Shown piece by piece: positions 43,963 through 51,932 of a stretch of 64,000 nucleotides of DNA. The stretch is from Leptolyngbya sp. PLA1. Its GTDB lineage: Bacteria; Planctomycetota; Phycisphaerae; Phycisphaerales; UBA1924. The DNA lies in the NCBI GenBank assembly GCA_021405315.1, contig QWIH01000016.1, positions 1-64,000 of the forward strand. Direction: 5' to 3'. The notes below the pieces were generated by a model. The model ran no database searches and was not told the DNA's origin. It was given only the letters and a program-made list of their open reading frames with translations. The translations under genes were made by a program, and so were the position numbers. The stretch's first letter is position 1; every line of letters starts with the position of its first letter.

Positions 43963-45090
43963 TCAGTCGCCGAAGCAGGCGCCCACCGCCCGCGCGGCAT
44001 CAATCAGGGGCTCGGCAGGCGTCACCAGACGCTGCTTGCCCGCGGGCTCGCTGAGGTCGATGTCGGTCAGGGTCCCGCGCTGGACCGCGACCATGCGTCC
44101 GACCTTGCCCTCTCGGAGCAGCTTCATCGCGTGGTTCCCCAGCATCGTGGAGAGAACTCGGTCCGCCGCGACGGGGGTCCCCCCTCGCTGGACATGCCCG
44201 AGCACGACGTATCGGCTTTCGACCCCGGTGGACTCCTCGATGGTGTCCGCGAGCCACTTCCCGATGCCCCCGAGGCGGATGGGGTCCGGGCTGGTCGGGT
44301 CGACCTTCGCGACGATCTGGGAGCCCCCCGCGGGCTTGGCACCCTCGGAGACACAGATGAGGCTCGAGCGCTTGTGCGCCTTGCTTCGGCTGAGGATTCG
44401 GGTGTAGAGCTTGGTCATGTCGAACGGGATCTCGGGGATGAGGATCACGTCCGCCCCAGCCGCGACCCCCGCGTGGAGCGCGATCCACCCGGCGTTTCGC
44501 CCCATCACTTCCACGACCATGCAGCGGTGGTGGCTGTCGGCGGTGGTGCGGCAGCGGTCCATGGCCTCGGTCGCGGTGGCGACCGCGGTCTGGAAGCCGA
44601 AGGTGATCTCGCTGCCCACGATGTCGTTGTCGATGGTTTTCGGGACGCCCACGCACGGCATGCCGAGCTTTGAGAAGGTGGCGGCGGAGGTGAGCGTTCC
44701 GTCACCCCCGATCACGACGAGGGCCTCCACGCCGTGCTGGCGGAGGTGGGTCATGCACTTGGCGGTGACGTCGGCGTAGATGGGCTTGCCATCGCCCTTG
44801 GGGGGGGCGGGGTTGTAGCCGACGACGAACCTGGATGGGTTCGACTTGTTGTTGGAGCCGAGAATGGTGCCGCCCTGCTGGAGAATGCCGGCGAGCTTGT
44901 CGTCGGTGATCTCGCAGAATCGGTTCTCGATCAGGCCCAGATATCCGTCCTCGACACCGACGACGGACATGCCGCACTGGAGGGCATCCTTGGAGACGGC
45001 ACGGATGACGGCGTTGAGGCCGGGGCAGTCACCGCCGCCGGTGAGCACGCCGATACGACGGATGACCGGGCAGGTATCAGAAAGGGACAT
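43963..45090 (-). CDS. pfkA: 6-phosphofructokinase
   Basis: Phosphorylates fructose 6-phosphate in glycolysis; cytoplasmic. 375 residues, longer than E. coli PfkA (320). The N-terminal GVLTGGGDCPGLNA binds the phosphoryl donor. GGDG at 128-131 places Gly at the position that is Gly in ATP-dependent and Asp in PPi-dependent enzymes, while PKTIDND at 150-156 has the Lys seen in PPi enzymes and some ATP ones. The Gly/Lys combination favours ATP, by comparison with trypanosomal and actinobacterial enzymes. MGRNAGW and GHVQRGG complete the site. ATG 45090 has TACCAT ending 6 nt upstream; a much longer in-frame extension is spurious. It sits between two DUF58-type operons. Confidence 0.93.
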   Translation of the reverse strand: MSLSDTCPVIRRIGVLTGGGDCPGLNAVIRAVSKDALQCGMSVVGVEDGYLGLIENRFCEITDDKLAGILQQGGTILGSNNKSNPSRFVVGYNPAPPKGDGKPIYADVTAKCMTHLRQHGVEALVVIGGDGTLTSAATFSKLGMPCVGVPKTIDNDIVGSEITFGFQTAVATATEAMDRCRTTADSHHRCMVVEVMGRNAGWIALHAGVAAGADVILIPEIPFDMTKLYTRILSRSKAHKRSSLICVSEGAKPAGGSQIVAKVDPTSPDPIRLGGIGKWLADTIEESTGVESRYVVLGHVQRGGTPVAADRVLSTMLGNHAMKLLREGKVGRMVAVQRGTLTDIDLSEPAGKQRLVTPAEPLIDAARAVGACFGD

Positions 45091-45095
45091 GCCGC

Positions 45096-45101
45096 ATGGT
45101 A
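45096..45101 (-). promoter_or_regulatory. -10 box of pfkA (leaderless type)
   Basis: TACCAT on the minus strand, last T 6 nt before the ATG at 45090. Confidence 0.45.
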
Positions 45102-45174
45102 TCGGACGTTGCGGGGCGGGGCGGTCCGGGGAAACCGGTTGGATGCGGATGGACCGTGGGGTGCGCAAGTCCGA

Positions 45175-45180
45175 TAGCAT
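45175..45180 (+). promoter_or_regulatory. -10 box of the DUF58 operon (leaderless type)
   Basis: TAGCAT, last T 7 nt before the GTG at 45187. A weak TGGACC at 45150-45155 could act as -35 with a 19-bp spacer. Confidence 0.42.
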
Positions 45181-45186
45181 CTGGAC

Positions 45187-46212
45187 GTGAGCGAAGTGCC
45201 CCGCATGCCCGAGCAGGTGCAGCGTCCCCCCGAGGTGGACGCCTCTCTGTATTTGCACCCGCAGACGCTGGCGCGGCTCGCATCGCTGGAACTCCGGGCG
45301 AAGATGATCGTGGAGGGATTCGCCTCGGGGCAGCACCGCTCGCCGTACAAGGGGTCCTCGGTCGAGTTTGCGCAGCACAGGCCGTATGTCGCGGGCGATG
45401 ACCTGAGGCACCTCGACTGGAAGGTGTACGGACGGACGGACAAGCTGCACCTGAAGCAGCATCAGCAGGAGACCCACCTGGACCTGGTGCTTCTCGCGGA
45501 CGCCTCCGGGTCCATGATGTACGGCAGCCGCTCCTTCGAGGACGCCAGCGGCGAAGGTGTGAAGGCGAGCATCGACGGGCGCGCGACGTGGAGCAAGTTC
45601 GACCACGCGACCGCGCTGGCCGCGGCGATGGCCTATATCACCATCCAGCAGGGTGACCGGGTCGGCCTGGGCATCTTCGCGGAGCAGATCATCTCCATCA
45701 TCAGGCGCAGCAGCAGTTCGGCGACCTGGAGGCAGATCGTGGGCGCACTGGCGACACACCCGGTGAACCCCGCGCACGCCGGGCGGAAGGCGAGCCTCGT
45801 GCGGGTCATCGATCAGACCCTGGCGAAGGTCACGAACCGCTGCCTGGTGGTCCTGCTGAGCGACCTCTTCATGGACATCGAGGAGTTCCGCGAGGGCCTC
45901 GCAAGGCTCAGGCACGCCGGCCACGACCTGATCGTCTTTCAGGTGCTCGACCGACGCGAGGAGACGTTCGACTTCACCGACGCGGCGCCGTTCGTCGGGC
46001 TGGAAGGCGAGGACGCGCTGCGCGTGGACCCGAGGGCGCTGCGGCGGGAGTACCTGCAGGTGATGAAGGAGCACACGTCCGAGGTGCAAAAGGCGTGCCT
46101 GGGCCTTGGCTTTGACTATCAACGTGTTTGCACGCACGACTGGCTGGGACCTCCCCTGGCGGCGTACGTCGCCCGCCGCAACGCCATGATCAAGCGCGGG
46201 AAGTTCGGCTGA
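45187..46212 (+). CDS. DUF58 domain protein (first gene of BatA/VWA operon)
   Basis: 341-residue DUF58 protein. The family signature DDLRHLDWKVYGRTDKLHL lies near residues 76-94, and LVLLADASGSMMYG near 99-112 keeps a complete D-x-S-x-S metal site. It is cytoplasmic by lack of a leader. It normally works with a MoxR AAA ATPase encoded just upstream; here pfkA lies there on the other strand, so that partner is missing locally. The GTG at 45187 has a TAGCAT box at leaderless spacing. The BatA-type gene begins 11 bp after the stop. Compared with the DUF58 protein at 8230 the cores align, but sequences are quite different. Confidence 0.88.
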   Translation: MSEVPRMPEQVQRPPEVDASLYLHPQTLARLASLELRAKMIVEGFASGQHRSPYKGSSVEFAQHRPYVAGDDLRHLDWKVYGRTDKLHLKQHQQETHLDLVLLADASGSMMYGSRSFEDASGEGVKASIDGRATWSKFDHATALAAAMAYITIQQGDRVGLGIFAEQIISIIRRSSSSATWRQIVGALATHPVNPAHAGRKASLVRVIDQTLAKVTNRCLVVLLSDLFMDIEEFREGLARLRHAGHDLIVFQVLDRREETFDFTDAAPFVGLEGEDALRVDPRALRREYLQVMKEHTSEVQKACLGLGFDYQRVCTHDWLGPPLAAYVARRNAMIKRGKFG

Positions 46213-46223
46213 CCGGTAACGCT

Positions 46224-48416
46224 GTGACACTCCTCAACCCCATCCTGTTCTGGGCTGCTGCGGCGTGCGTGAGCATTCCGGTGCTGGTGCACCTCCTCAT
46301 GCGCCGGCGCCGCAGGCCGGTGCCCTGGGGGGCGATGCAGTTCCTGCTGCAGGCCTATCGCAAGCAGCGGAGACGGATGAAGCTGGAGCAGTTCCTGCTG
46401 CTCGCGGGGCGGTGCCTGCTGGTCCTGCTGCTGGCGGCGGCGCTCGGAAAGCCCGTACTTGGGGCGGCGGGCCTGGCCGGCGGGCGCCCGTCGCGCACGG
46501 TCTACCTCCTCGTCGACAACTCCATCACCTCCGGCGCGCTGCTCGACGGCCAGACAGACCTCGAACGCTCGGTCGGGTTCGCACAGACCCTGCTCGACGG
46601 GCTGGATGGCGGGCGTGGCGACCGGGCGGCGGTCCTGGCACTGGGCGGGCCCGCGGAGGCCGTGGTGTGGCCCCCCTCCCGGGATGCAAGCTCGGTGCGC
46701 GAGGCGCTGCGGGACGTGAGGCCCACTGACAGCCGCGCGGACCTGGTGGGCGCGCTCGACCGCGTGCGGAGCGATCTGCCCGGAGCGCAGAGCACCGGCG
46801 AGGCGGAGGTCGTGCTCCTCTCCGCATGGCGCGAGGGTTCTGCGGACTTGAGCGCGGCGATTCAGGCCCTCCCCGGCCGGGTTCGTGTGGTCTCCTCTCC
46901 CCCGGCGACGGCCGAGCCTGGCAACGTCACGGTCACGGAGGTCAGGCCTCTCCGGAGCGTGGTGGTGACGCCGTCTTCGGACGCGGCCCCGATTCCCGTG
47001 CGGCTTGCGGTCACGCTCCGGCGGACGGGGCCGGGTGTCTCAGCCGGGGCGAGCATTCCGCTCGTGGTGCGAACCGGCGACGACGGGCCGTCTTTGTCAT
47101 CCGAGGCGGTGTTCGCCCCGGGCCAGGCCGAGTGGACGCGCGTCGTCGAGGTCGAGTTTCCGGCGGCCAGGGCCGGGCAGGGGGCTCTCCGAGCGACGGC
47201 TGGCGTGCCGTCGGACGGGCTGGATGGCGACAACGCACGCCGCGTGGTGCTGGAGACACGCGAGAGGCTGCGCGTGGTGGTGCTCACCGCGGACCGACTG
47301 GGCGTTGCCTCCACGATCGATGGATTCACCCCGGCCGACTGGCTGGCGCTCGCCATCGGCCCCGACGCGGATGTCGGCGTTCGAAGGCGCCAGGATGGGG
47401 ATCTGACGATCGAGACACAGGACCCGGCCCGAGCCGGCGGTGCGGGGGTGCTCGCGGGGGCCGACGCGATCCTCATCCCAAGGCCCGACCTGCTGGACGA
47501 TGCAGGGTGGAGGGCGGTGGGGGAGCTGCTGGCGAGTGGAACGCTGGTCGTGGTCTTTCCACCCCCCGCGGCACAGACGCACCTGTGGCCCGAGGCGATG
47601 TCAAAGGGCCTGGGTGTCGACGTTGCGTTTGCGAGGGAGGCCGCGGTTCACACGCCCGCGCTGGCGGTCTCGCCCGTGACGAGCACCCGCGGACTGCTGG
47701 CCATCATCGGTCCGGAACTTCCGGAGCTTGCGAAGCCGGTCTCCGTGTCCCGGAGTCTCCCCTTGCTCCCGGGGGGGAGCCCCGAGCCGCTGCTTCAGCT
47801 TTCTGACGGGACGGTTCTGCTCGCGGCGGTTCCGTCGGGCGGCGGCGCGGCGCGCGGCCTCCTGGTGGTGTCGACCGTGGCAATGGACCTCTCGTGGACG
47901 GACCTGCCGACCAAACCCCTCATGGTGCCACTACTTCAGGAGGTGGTGAGGCAGGGCGTCGGGCGAGCCGCGGGGAACGGCGTGTGCGAGGCGGGGGTCT
48001 CTCCCGTGCTCGGGCCCGGGGTGGTTGAGCTTGTGAGGATCGGCGCGGGCGAGGGGCCCCAGCGGTCGGCGGTATCACAGGGCAGGCTGGAGGTCCCGAT
48101 CCGGCACGCGGGGTACTACACGGCGCGGGCTGCCTCGGGAGTCGCCATGGGCGAGATTGCGTTTGATCCGGACCTGGGCGGGGCGAGATTGGCGCCCGCG
48201 GAGCCGGGGCAGCTCTCTCGCTGGCTGGCCGGACTCGGCGCAGAGCCGGAATGGATCGGCGCCGGGGAGAGCGCCCCGGGGCGAGCTGGCGCCTCGAAAG
48301 ACCCGCCCATCAGCTTTCCGCTGCTTGCGGCGGCGCTCGTTCTCGCGGCGGCCGAGGCGGTGGTCGCCCGCTTCGCCAGCCACGCCTCGGTCGACAGAGA
48401 GGAGCCCGCACGGTGA
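46224..48416 (+). CDS. BatA-type membrane protein with vWA-like domain
   Basis: 730 residues from a GTG at 46224, where the BatA N-terminus starts: LLNPILFWAAAACVSIPVLVHLLMR, with two membrane helices (about 5-25 and 55-75) around the RRRRRPVPWGAMQFL loop. A vWA-like fold follows (VYLLVDNSITSGA near residue 94), though the metal motif is D-N-S and looks incomplete. Residues about 250-560 are beta-rich and not recognised, and a final membrane helix sits near 695-715. The longer frame upstream lies inside the DUF58 gene and was rejected. GTGA overlap with the next gene. The family is named for Bacteroides aerotolerance proteins, but its molecular role is unknown. Confidence 0.82.
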   Translation: MTLLNPILFWAAAACVSIPVLVHLLMRRRRRPVPWGAMQFLLQAYRKQRRRMKLEQFLLLAGRCLLVLLLAAALGKPVLGAAGLAGGRPSRTVYLLVDNSITSGALLDGQTDLERSVGFAQTLLDGLDGGRGDRAAVLALGGPAEAVVWPPSRDASSVREALRDVRPTDSRADLVGALDRVRSDLPGAQSTGEAEVVLLSAWREGSADLSAAIQALPGRVRVVSSPPATAEPGNVTVTEVRPLRSVVVTPSSDAAPIPVRLAVTLRRTGPGVSAGASIPLVVRTGDDGPSLSSEAVFAPGQAEWTRVVEVEFPAARAGQGALRATAGVPSDGLDGDNARRVVLETRERLRVVVLTADRLGVASTIDGFTPADWLALAIGPDADVGVRRRQDGDLTIETQDPARAGGAGVLAGADAILIPRPDLLDDAGWRAVGELLASGTLVVVFPPPAAQTHLWPEAMSKGLGVDVAFAREAAVHTPALAVSPVTSTRGLLAIIGPELPELAKPVSVSRSLPLLPGGSPEPLLQLSDGTVLLAAVPSGGGAARGLLVVSTVAMDLSWTDLPTKPLMVPLLQEVVRQGVGRAAGNGVCEAGVSPVLGPGVVELVRIGAGEGPQRSAVSQGRLEVPIRHAGYYTARAASGVAMGEIAFDPDLGGARLAPAEPGQLSRWLAGLGAEPEWIGAGESAPGRAGASKDPPISFPLLAAALVLAAAEAVVARFASHASVDREEPAR

Positions 48417-50755
48417 GCGCGTGGCTGGACCGATTGCTGTCGCTGAAGAACCTCTCCGCCGGGTCGGCGGGGGTGGAGTTTGAGCTTGCACGCCCGGTGC
48501 CGGGCTGGGCGTGGCTGATGATCGGCGCCTGCTGCATCGCGTGGGCCGCGGTGACGTATGTCAGGCTGCTGGGGCACAAGGGGGCGAGAACCGGGCTGGC
48601 GGCACTGCGGACGCTGCTGCTCCTGCTGATCGCGCTGCTGCTGGCGGGCCCGCAGCTCGTGAGGCAGAACGAGAGCGTCGAGCCGGACTGGGTGGTGATG
48701 CTGGTGGACCGTTCCGCGTCGATGAACATCGCGGATGTGGTCGGTCCCGACGGTTCGCGGGAGAGGCGGGAGACACAACTCCGCCGGGCGCTGACCTCGG
48801 CGATGAAGCCGCTGGCGGAGCTCGCGCACGCGAGGCGGGTGCTGGTGCTGGGCTTTGACGCCGGGGTGCAGGACCTGGCGATGGGTGAGGACGGATCGAT
48901 CAATCTGGCGGAACCGGCGGGCTCGCGGACGTCTCTCGGGCCGGCGCTCGATCAGGCACTCCGACGAGTCGCGGGCAGACCGCTGGCGGGTGTGGTGGTG
49001 CTGTCCGACGGTCGATCGGTGGAGCAGCCGACGCGGGCGCAGCTCCGCCCGCTGCAGTCCAGGCAGGTGCCCGTGATCGCGGTGCCGGTGGGGTCGGAGA
49101 GCGCCCCGACGGACCTCTCGATCGCGCGCGTCGAGGCGCCCGGACTGGCCTACGTTCGTGACCTCGTGCCCGTCTCGGTCACGGTCGATCGGCGGGGGGG
49201 CTCGCCCCTGCCCGCGCGGGTGAGGCTGCTGGATCGCGCCACGGGTGAAGTCCTCGACGAGCAGCGGCTGCCCGCGGACTCCCCCGAGCAGCACACCCTC
49301 ACGCTCACAGCCAAGAAAGACGACCCCGGCGATGGTGACTGGCGCGTGGAGGTTGTGCCGGACTTGCCCGACCTCTCGGGAGAGAACAACACCGGCGACG
49401 TGCGCGTCGAGATCGTGGATCGTCCGATCCGGGTCGTCTACATCGAAGGCTACCCCAGGTGGGAGTACCGGCATCTCAAGGACATCATCGTCCGGGAGCC
49501 GTCGATCCGCTCCGCAACGATGATGCTCGCGGCGGACAGGCGGTACCTGCAGGAGGGCACCGAGCCGCTCGGCGCCGTCCCGCGCACGCGCGACGAGTGG
49601 AACGCCATCGACGTCATCATCCTCGGTGACGTCAGGCCGTCGCTTTTCAGCGAGCAGCAGCTCGATGACCTCCGAAGCATGATCGCGGATCGGGGTGGCG
49701 GGCTGATCTGGATCGGCGGGCCCGGCTACACGCCCGGAGCCTGGCGGGGCACGCCTGCCGCGGACCTCCTTCCCTTCTCGCTGGCGGCGGACGGTGGGTC
49801 GCTCGCCTCGGGCGGACCCAGGCCCTGGGCCGGGCCGGTGGTGATGAAGTCGGCGCCCGCGGCGGGCCGCTACGCGCTGCTCCAACTTGGCGAGAGCTCG
49901 TCCGACCCATGGCCGGGAGAGCTCTCCGATCCGTCGCTGGGCTGGACGACGCTCCGCTGGGCGCAGCGCATCGAGCCCGCGATGCTGAAGCCCACGACCG
50001 AAGTGCTCGCCACGGCCCACAGCGCGGGAGGCGGGAGCGAGTCCGCCCCGCTCGTGATGACGATGCGGTACGGCGCGGGGCGCGTGGCGTACGTCGCGAC
50101 CGATGAAACCTGGCGATATCGCTACGGACGGGGCCAGGCGATGATGGAGCGGATGTGGATACCGCTGGTGAGGCTCATGGCTCGGGAGAGCCTGGGTCGG
50201 AGTGGTAAGGCCGCGGTGCTGACCGTGTCGCCCGATCAGGTGGTGAGCGGGCAGCAGGTGCAGATCGCGCTGAGGCTGGTCGATCAAACGCTGATCGAGA
50301 AGAGGCCCGAGCAGGCGCGGGTCCGCGTGACCCGGATCGGGAGCGAGGGAAGGCCGACGGAGGTGACGCTCCGTCCGTCCGGGCAGGGCGAGGCGGCGCC
50401 GGCGGTCTTCCAGGGCGCGTGGTCGGCGCTCGACCCGGGCATGTACGAGGTCGAGCCCGATGACGCCCTCCTCGCGGGGGTCAAGGCGACCGTGCGGGTC
50501 TCGCTCCCTGAGGATGAACTGCGCGTTCCGCAGTCCGATCATCCGGCGCTCGCGGCATTGGCCGACGCGACGGGAGGGATCGTCCTGCCTCCGGAGCGTC
50601 TGGGTGAGCTTGCCTCGCACCTGCCGAACCGTGAGCTGAGGCTGCTGGGCCAGCCCGACGTCGAGACACTGTGGGACAAGCCCATCGCCTGGGTGCTGCT
50701 GATCTCGCTGCTCGCGATGGAGTGGGTCGGCCGCAGGCTGATCAAGCTGGCGTGA
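48413..50755 (+). CDS. Membrane vWA protein with glutamine-amidotransferase-like domain
   Basis: 780 residues. Two membrane helices at about 30-55 and 62-80 (ALRTLLLLLIALLLAGPQLV) precede a vWA domain whose metal site is intact, VVMLVDRSASMNIAD (D-x-S-x-S, near 97-103), then a GATase1-like module around 340-560 (DVIILGDVRPSLFSEQQLDDL, GGGLIWIGGPG). No catalytic Cys is placed as in true amidotransferases, so that module is probably non-enzymatic. A last helix near 755-775 anchors the C-terminus. GTGA coupling to the BatA gene shows a common transcript. Such proteins usually accompany BatA and DUF58 in planctomycetes. It converges on mraY with 13 bp between stops. Confidence 0.83.
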   Translation: MSAWLDRLLSLKNLSAGSAGVEFELARPVPGWAWLMIGACCIAWAAVTYVRLLGHKGARTGLAALRTLLLLLIALLLAGPQLVRQNESVEPDWVVMLVDRSASMNIADVVGPDGSRERRETQLRRALTSAMKPLAELAHARRVLVLGFDAGVQDLAMGEDGSINLAEPAGSRTSLGPALDQALRRVAGRPLAGVVVLSDGRSVEQPTRAQLRPLQSRQVPVIAVPVGSESAPTDLSIARVEAPGLAYVRDLVPVSVTVDRRGGSPLPARVRLLDRATGEVLDEQRLPADSPEQHTLTLTAKKDDPGDGDWRVEVVPDLPDLSGENNTGDVRVEIVDRPIRVVYIEGYPRWEYRHLKDIIVREPSIRSATMMLAADRRYLQEGTEPLGAVPRTRDEWNAIDVIILGDVRPSLFSEQQLDDLRSMIADRGGGLIWIGGPGYTPGAWRGTPAADLLPFSLAADGGSLASGGPRPWAGPVVMKSAPAAGRYALLQLGESSSDPWPGELSDPSLGWTTLRWAQRIEPAMLKPTTEVLATAHSAGGGSESAPLVMTMRYGAGRVAYVATDETWRYRYGRGQAMMERMWIPLVRLMARESLGRSGKAAVLTVSPDQVVSGQQVQIALRLVDQTLIEKRPEQARVRVTRIGSEGRPTEVTLRPSGQGEAAPAVFQGAWSALDPGMYEVEPDDALLAGVKATVRVSLPEDELRVPQSDHPALAALADATGGIVLPPERLGELASHLPNRELRLLGQPDVETLWDKPIAWVLLISLLAMEWVGRRLIKLA

Positions 50756-50768
50756 GCTCCGGGCGGCG

Positions 50769-51929
50769 CTACCGGATCTTCAGGGACGCCAGCCCGATCA
50801 CGACGAGAATGACGGAGATGATCCACAGGCGTGCGACGATCTGCTGCTCGGGCCAACCACCGAGATGGAGGTGGTGGTGGAAGGGCGCGCATCGGAGGAG
50901 GCGCTTGCCCCCGGTCGCCTTGAAGAAACCGACCTGGGCGATGACGGAGGCGATTTCCAGGGCGAAGACCCCGCCCATGAGCAGGACGACGAACTCCTGC
51001 CGCACGATGATGGCGAGGTAGCCGATGATCCCGCCCAGGGAGAGCGCTCCGGTATCGCCCATGAAGACGCGTGCGGGGGAAGCGTTCCACCAGAGGAAGC
51101 CCAGACAGGCGCCGGCCGTCGCGCCGGCGAGGACGGCGAGCTCGCCCGCCCCGGGGATGTGCGGGACGAGCAGGTACTGTGCAAAGCCCTGATCGCCCGC
51201 GACCAGGCACATGACGAAGAGCCCGACGCAGACGATGCCGCTGATCCCGCCGGCGAGCCCGTCCATGCCGTCGGTGATGTTCACGGCGTTGGACATGCCG
51301 CAGATCATGAGGGTCGCGAAGACCATGAACATGGGGAGATTGAGGTACACGAGCGCGGGGTTGAGCTGGCCGGGCGCGGACCAGGTCTTCTGAAAGGGAA
51401 GGTTGAGGACGTGCTGGAGCTGGCTCTCGCCGGAGTGCTTGAAGGCGAAGTAGCCCACGATGAGGCCGATGCCGATCTGGAAGATGAACTTCTCCCAGGC
51501 GTACAGGCCCTGGCGGGAGCCCGTGCCCCGGCGCTGCGCCGTGAGCTTCAGCCAATCGTCGAAGCCCCCGAGCACCGCGTGCCAGAGGACGACGACCAGG
51601 CCGAGGTAGACGTAGAACTGCCGGATGTCGGCGAGCAGGAGCACGCTGACGAGGATGGCGCCGACGATGAGCACGCCTCCCATGGTGGGGACGTTGGCCT
51701 TGGCGCCGGCGTGAGCCCGGAGGGCCTCCGCGTCCGTGGCGCCGCTGTCGCCGATCTTCTGCCGGAGCAGCCAGCGGATGGTCGCCTTGCCGAACCCCAT
51801 GACCAGGGCGAAGGAGCAGAACGCCGCGGCGAGGGCGCGGAACTGGATCTGGTCGAGGACGGACACGAACCGGTACAGGTCATGCTCGTTGAGCCAGTCC
51901 TTGAGAATATCGAGCAGCGCGTAGAGCAT
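50769..51929 (-). CDS. mraY: Phospho-N-acetylmuramoyl-pentapeptide transferase
   Basis: Integral membrane enzyme that makes lipid I from UDP-MurNAc-pentapeptide and undecaprenyl phosphate. 386 residues, with about ten hydrophobic segments. Family motifs are in order: NVPTMGG near 80, NAVNITDGMDGLAGG near 214-228 with the Asp pair, FMGDTGALSLGG near 291, and the histidine motif PFHHHLHLGGWPE near 350. It starts 3 bp after the murF stop, so it is the third gene of a murE-murF-mraY operon. The operon arrangement is that of the dcw cluster; ftsI and the later genes are not here. Confidence 0.96.
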   Translation of the reverse strand: MLYALLDILKDWLNEHDLYRFVSVLDQIQFRALAAAFCSFALVMGFGKATIRWLLRQKIGDSGATDAEALRAHAGAKANVPTMGGVLIVGAILVSVLLLADIRQFYVYLGLVVVLWHAVLGGFDDWLKLTAQRRGTGSRQGLYAWEKFIFQIGIGLIVGYFAFKHSGESQLQHVLNLPFQKTWSAPGQLNPALVYLNLPMFMVFATLMICGMSNAVNITDGMDGLAGGISGIVCVGLFVMCLVAGDQGFAQYLLVPHIPGAGELAVLAGATAGACLGFLWWNASPARVFMGDTGALSLGGIIGYLAIIVRQEFVVLLMGGVFALEIASVIAQVGFFKATGGKRLLRCAPFHHHLHLGGWPEQQIVARLWIISVILVVIGLASLKIR

Positions 51930-51932
51930 GCG

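Noticed and set aside
45091..46230. N-terminal extension of phosphofructokinase by 380 codons
   Set aside because: It runs through the opposite-strand DUF58 gene; the kinase family starts at residue 1 of the ATG at 45090.
48413..50755. Functional glutamine amidotransferase
   Set aside because: The fold pattern is present, but I cannot place the catalytic Cys-His-Glu triad.
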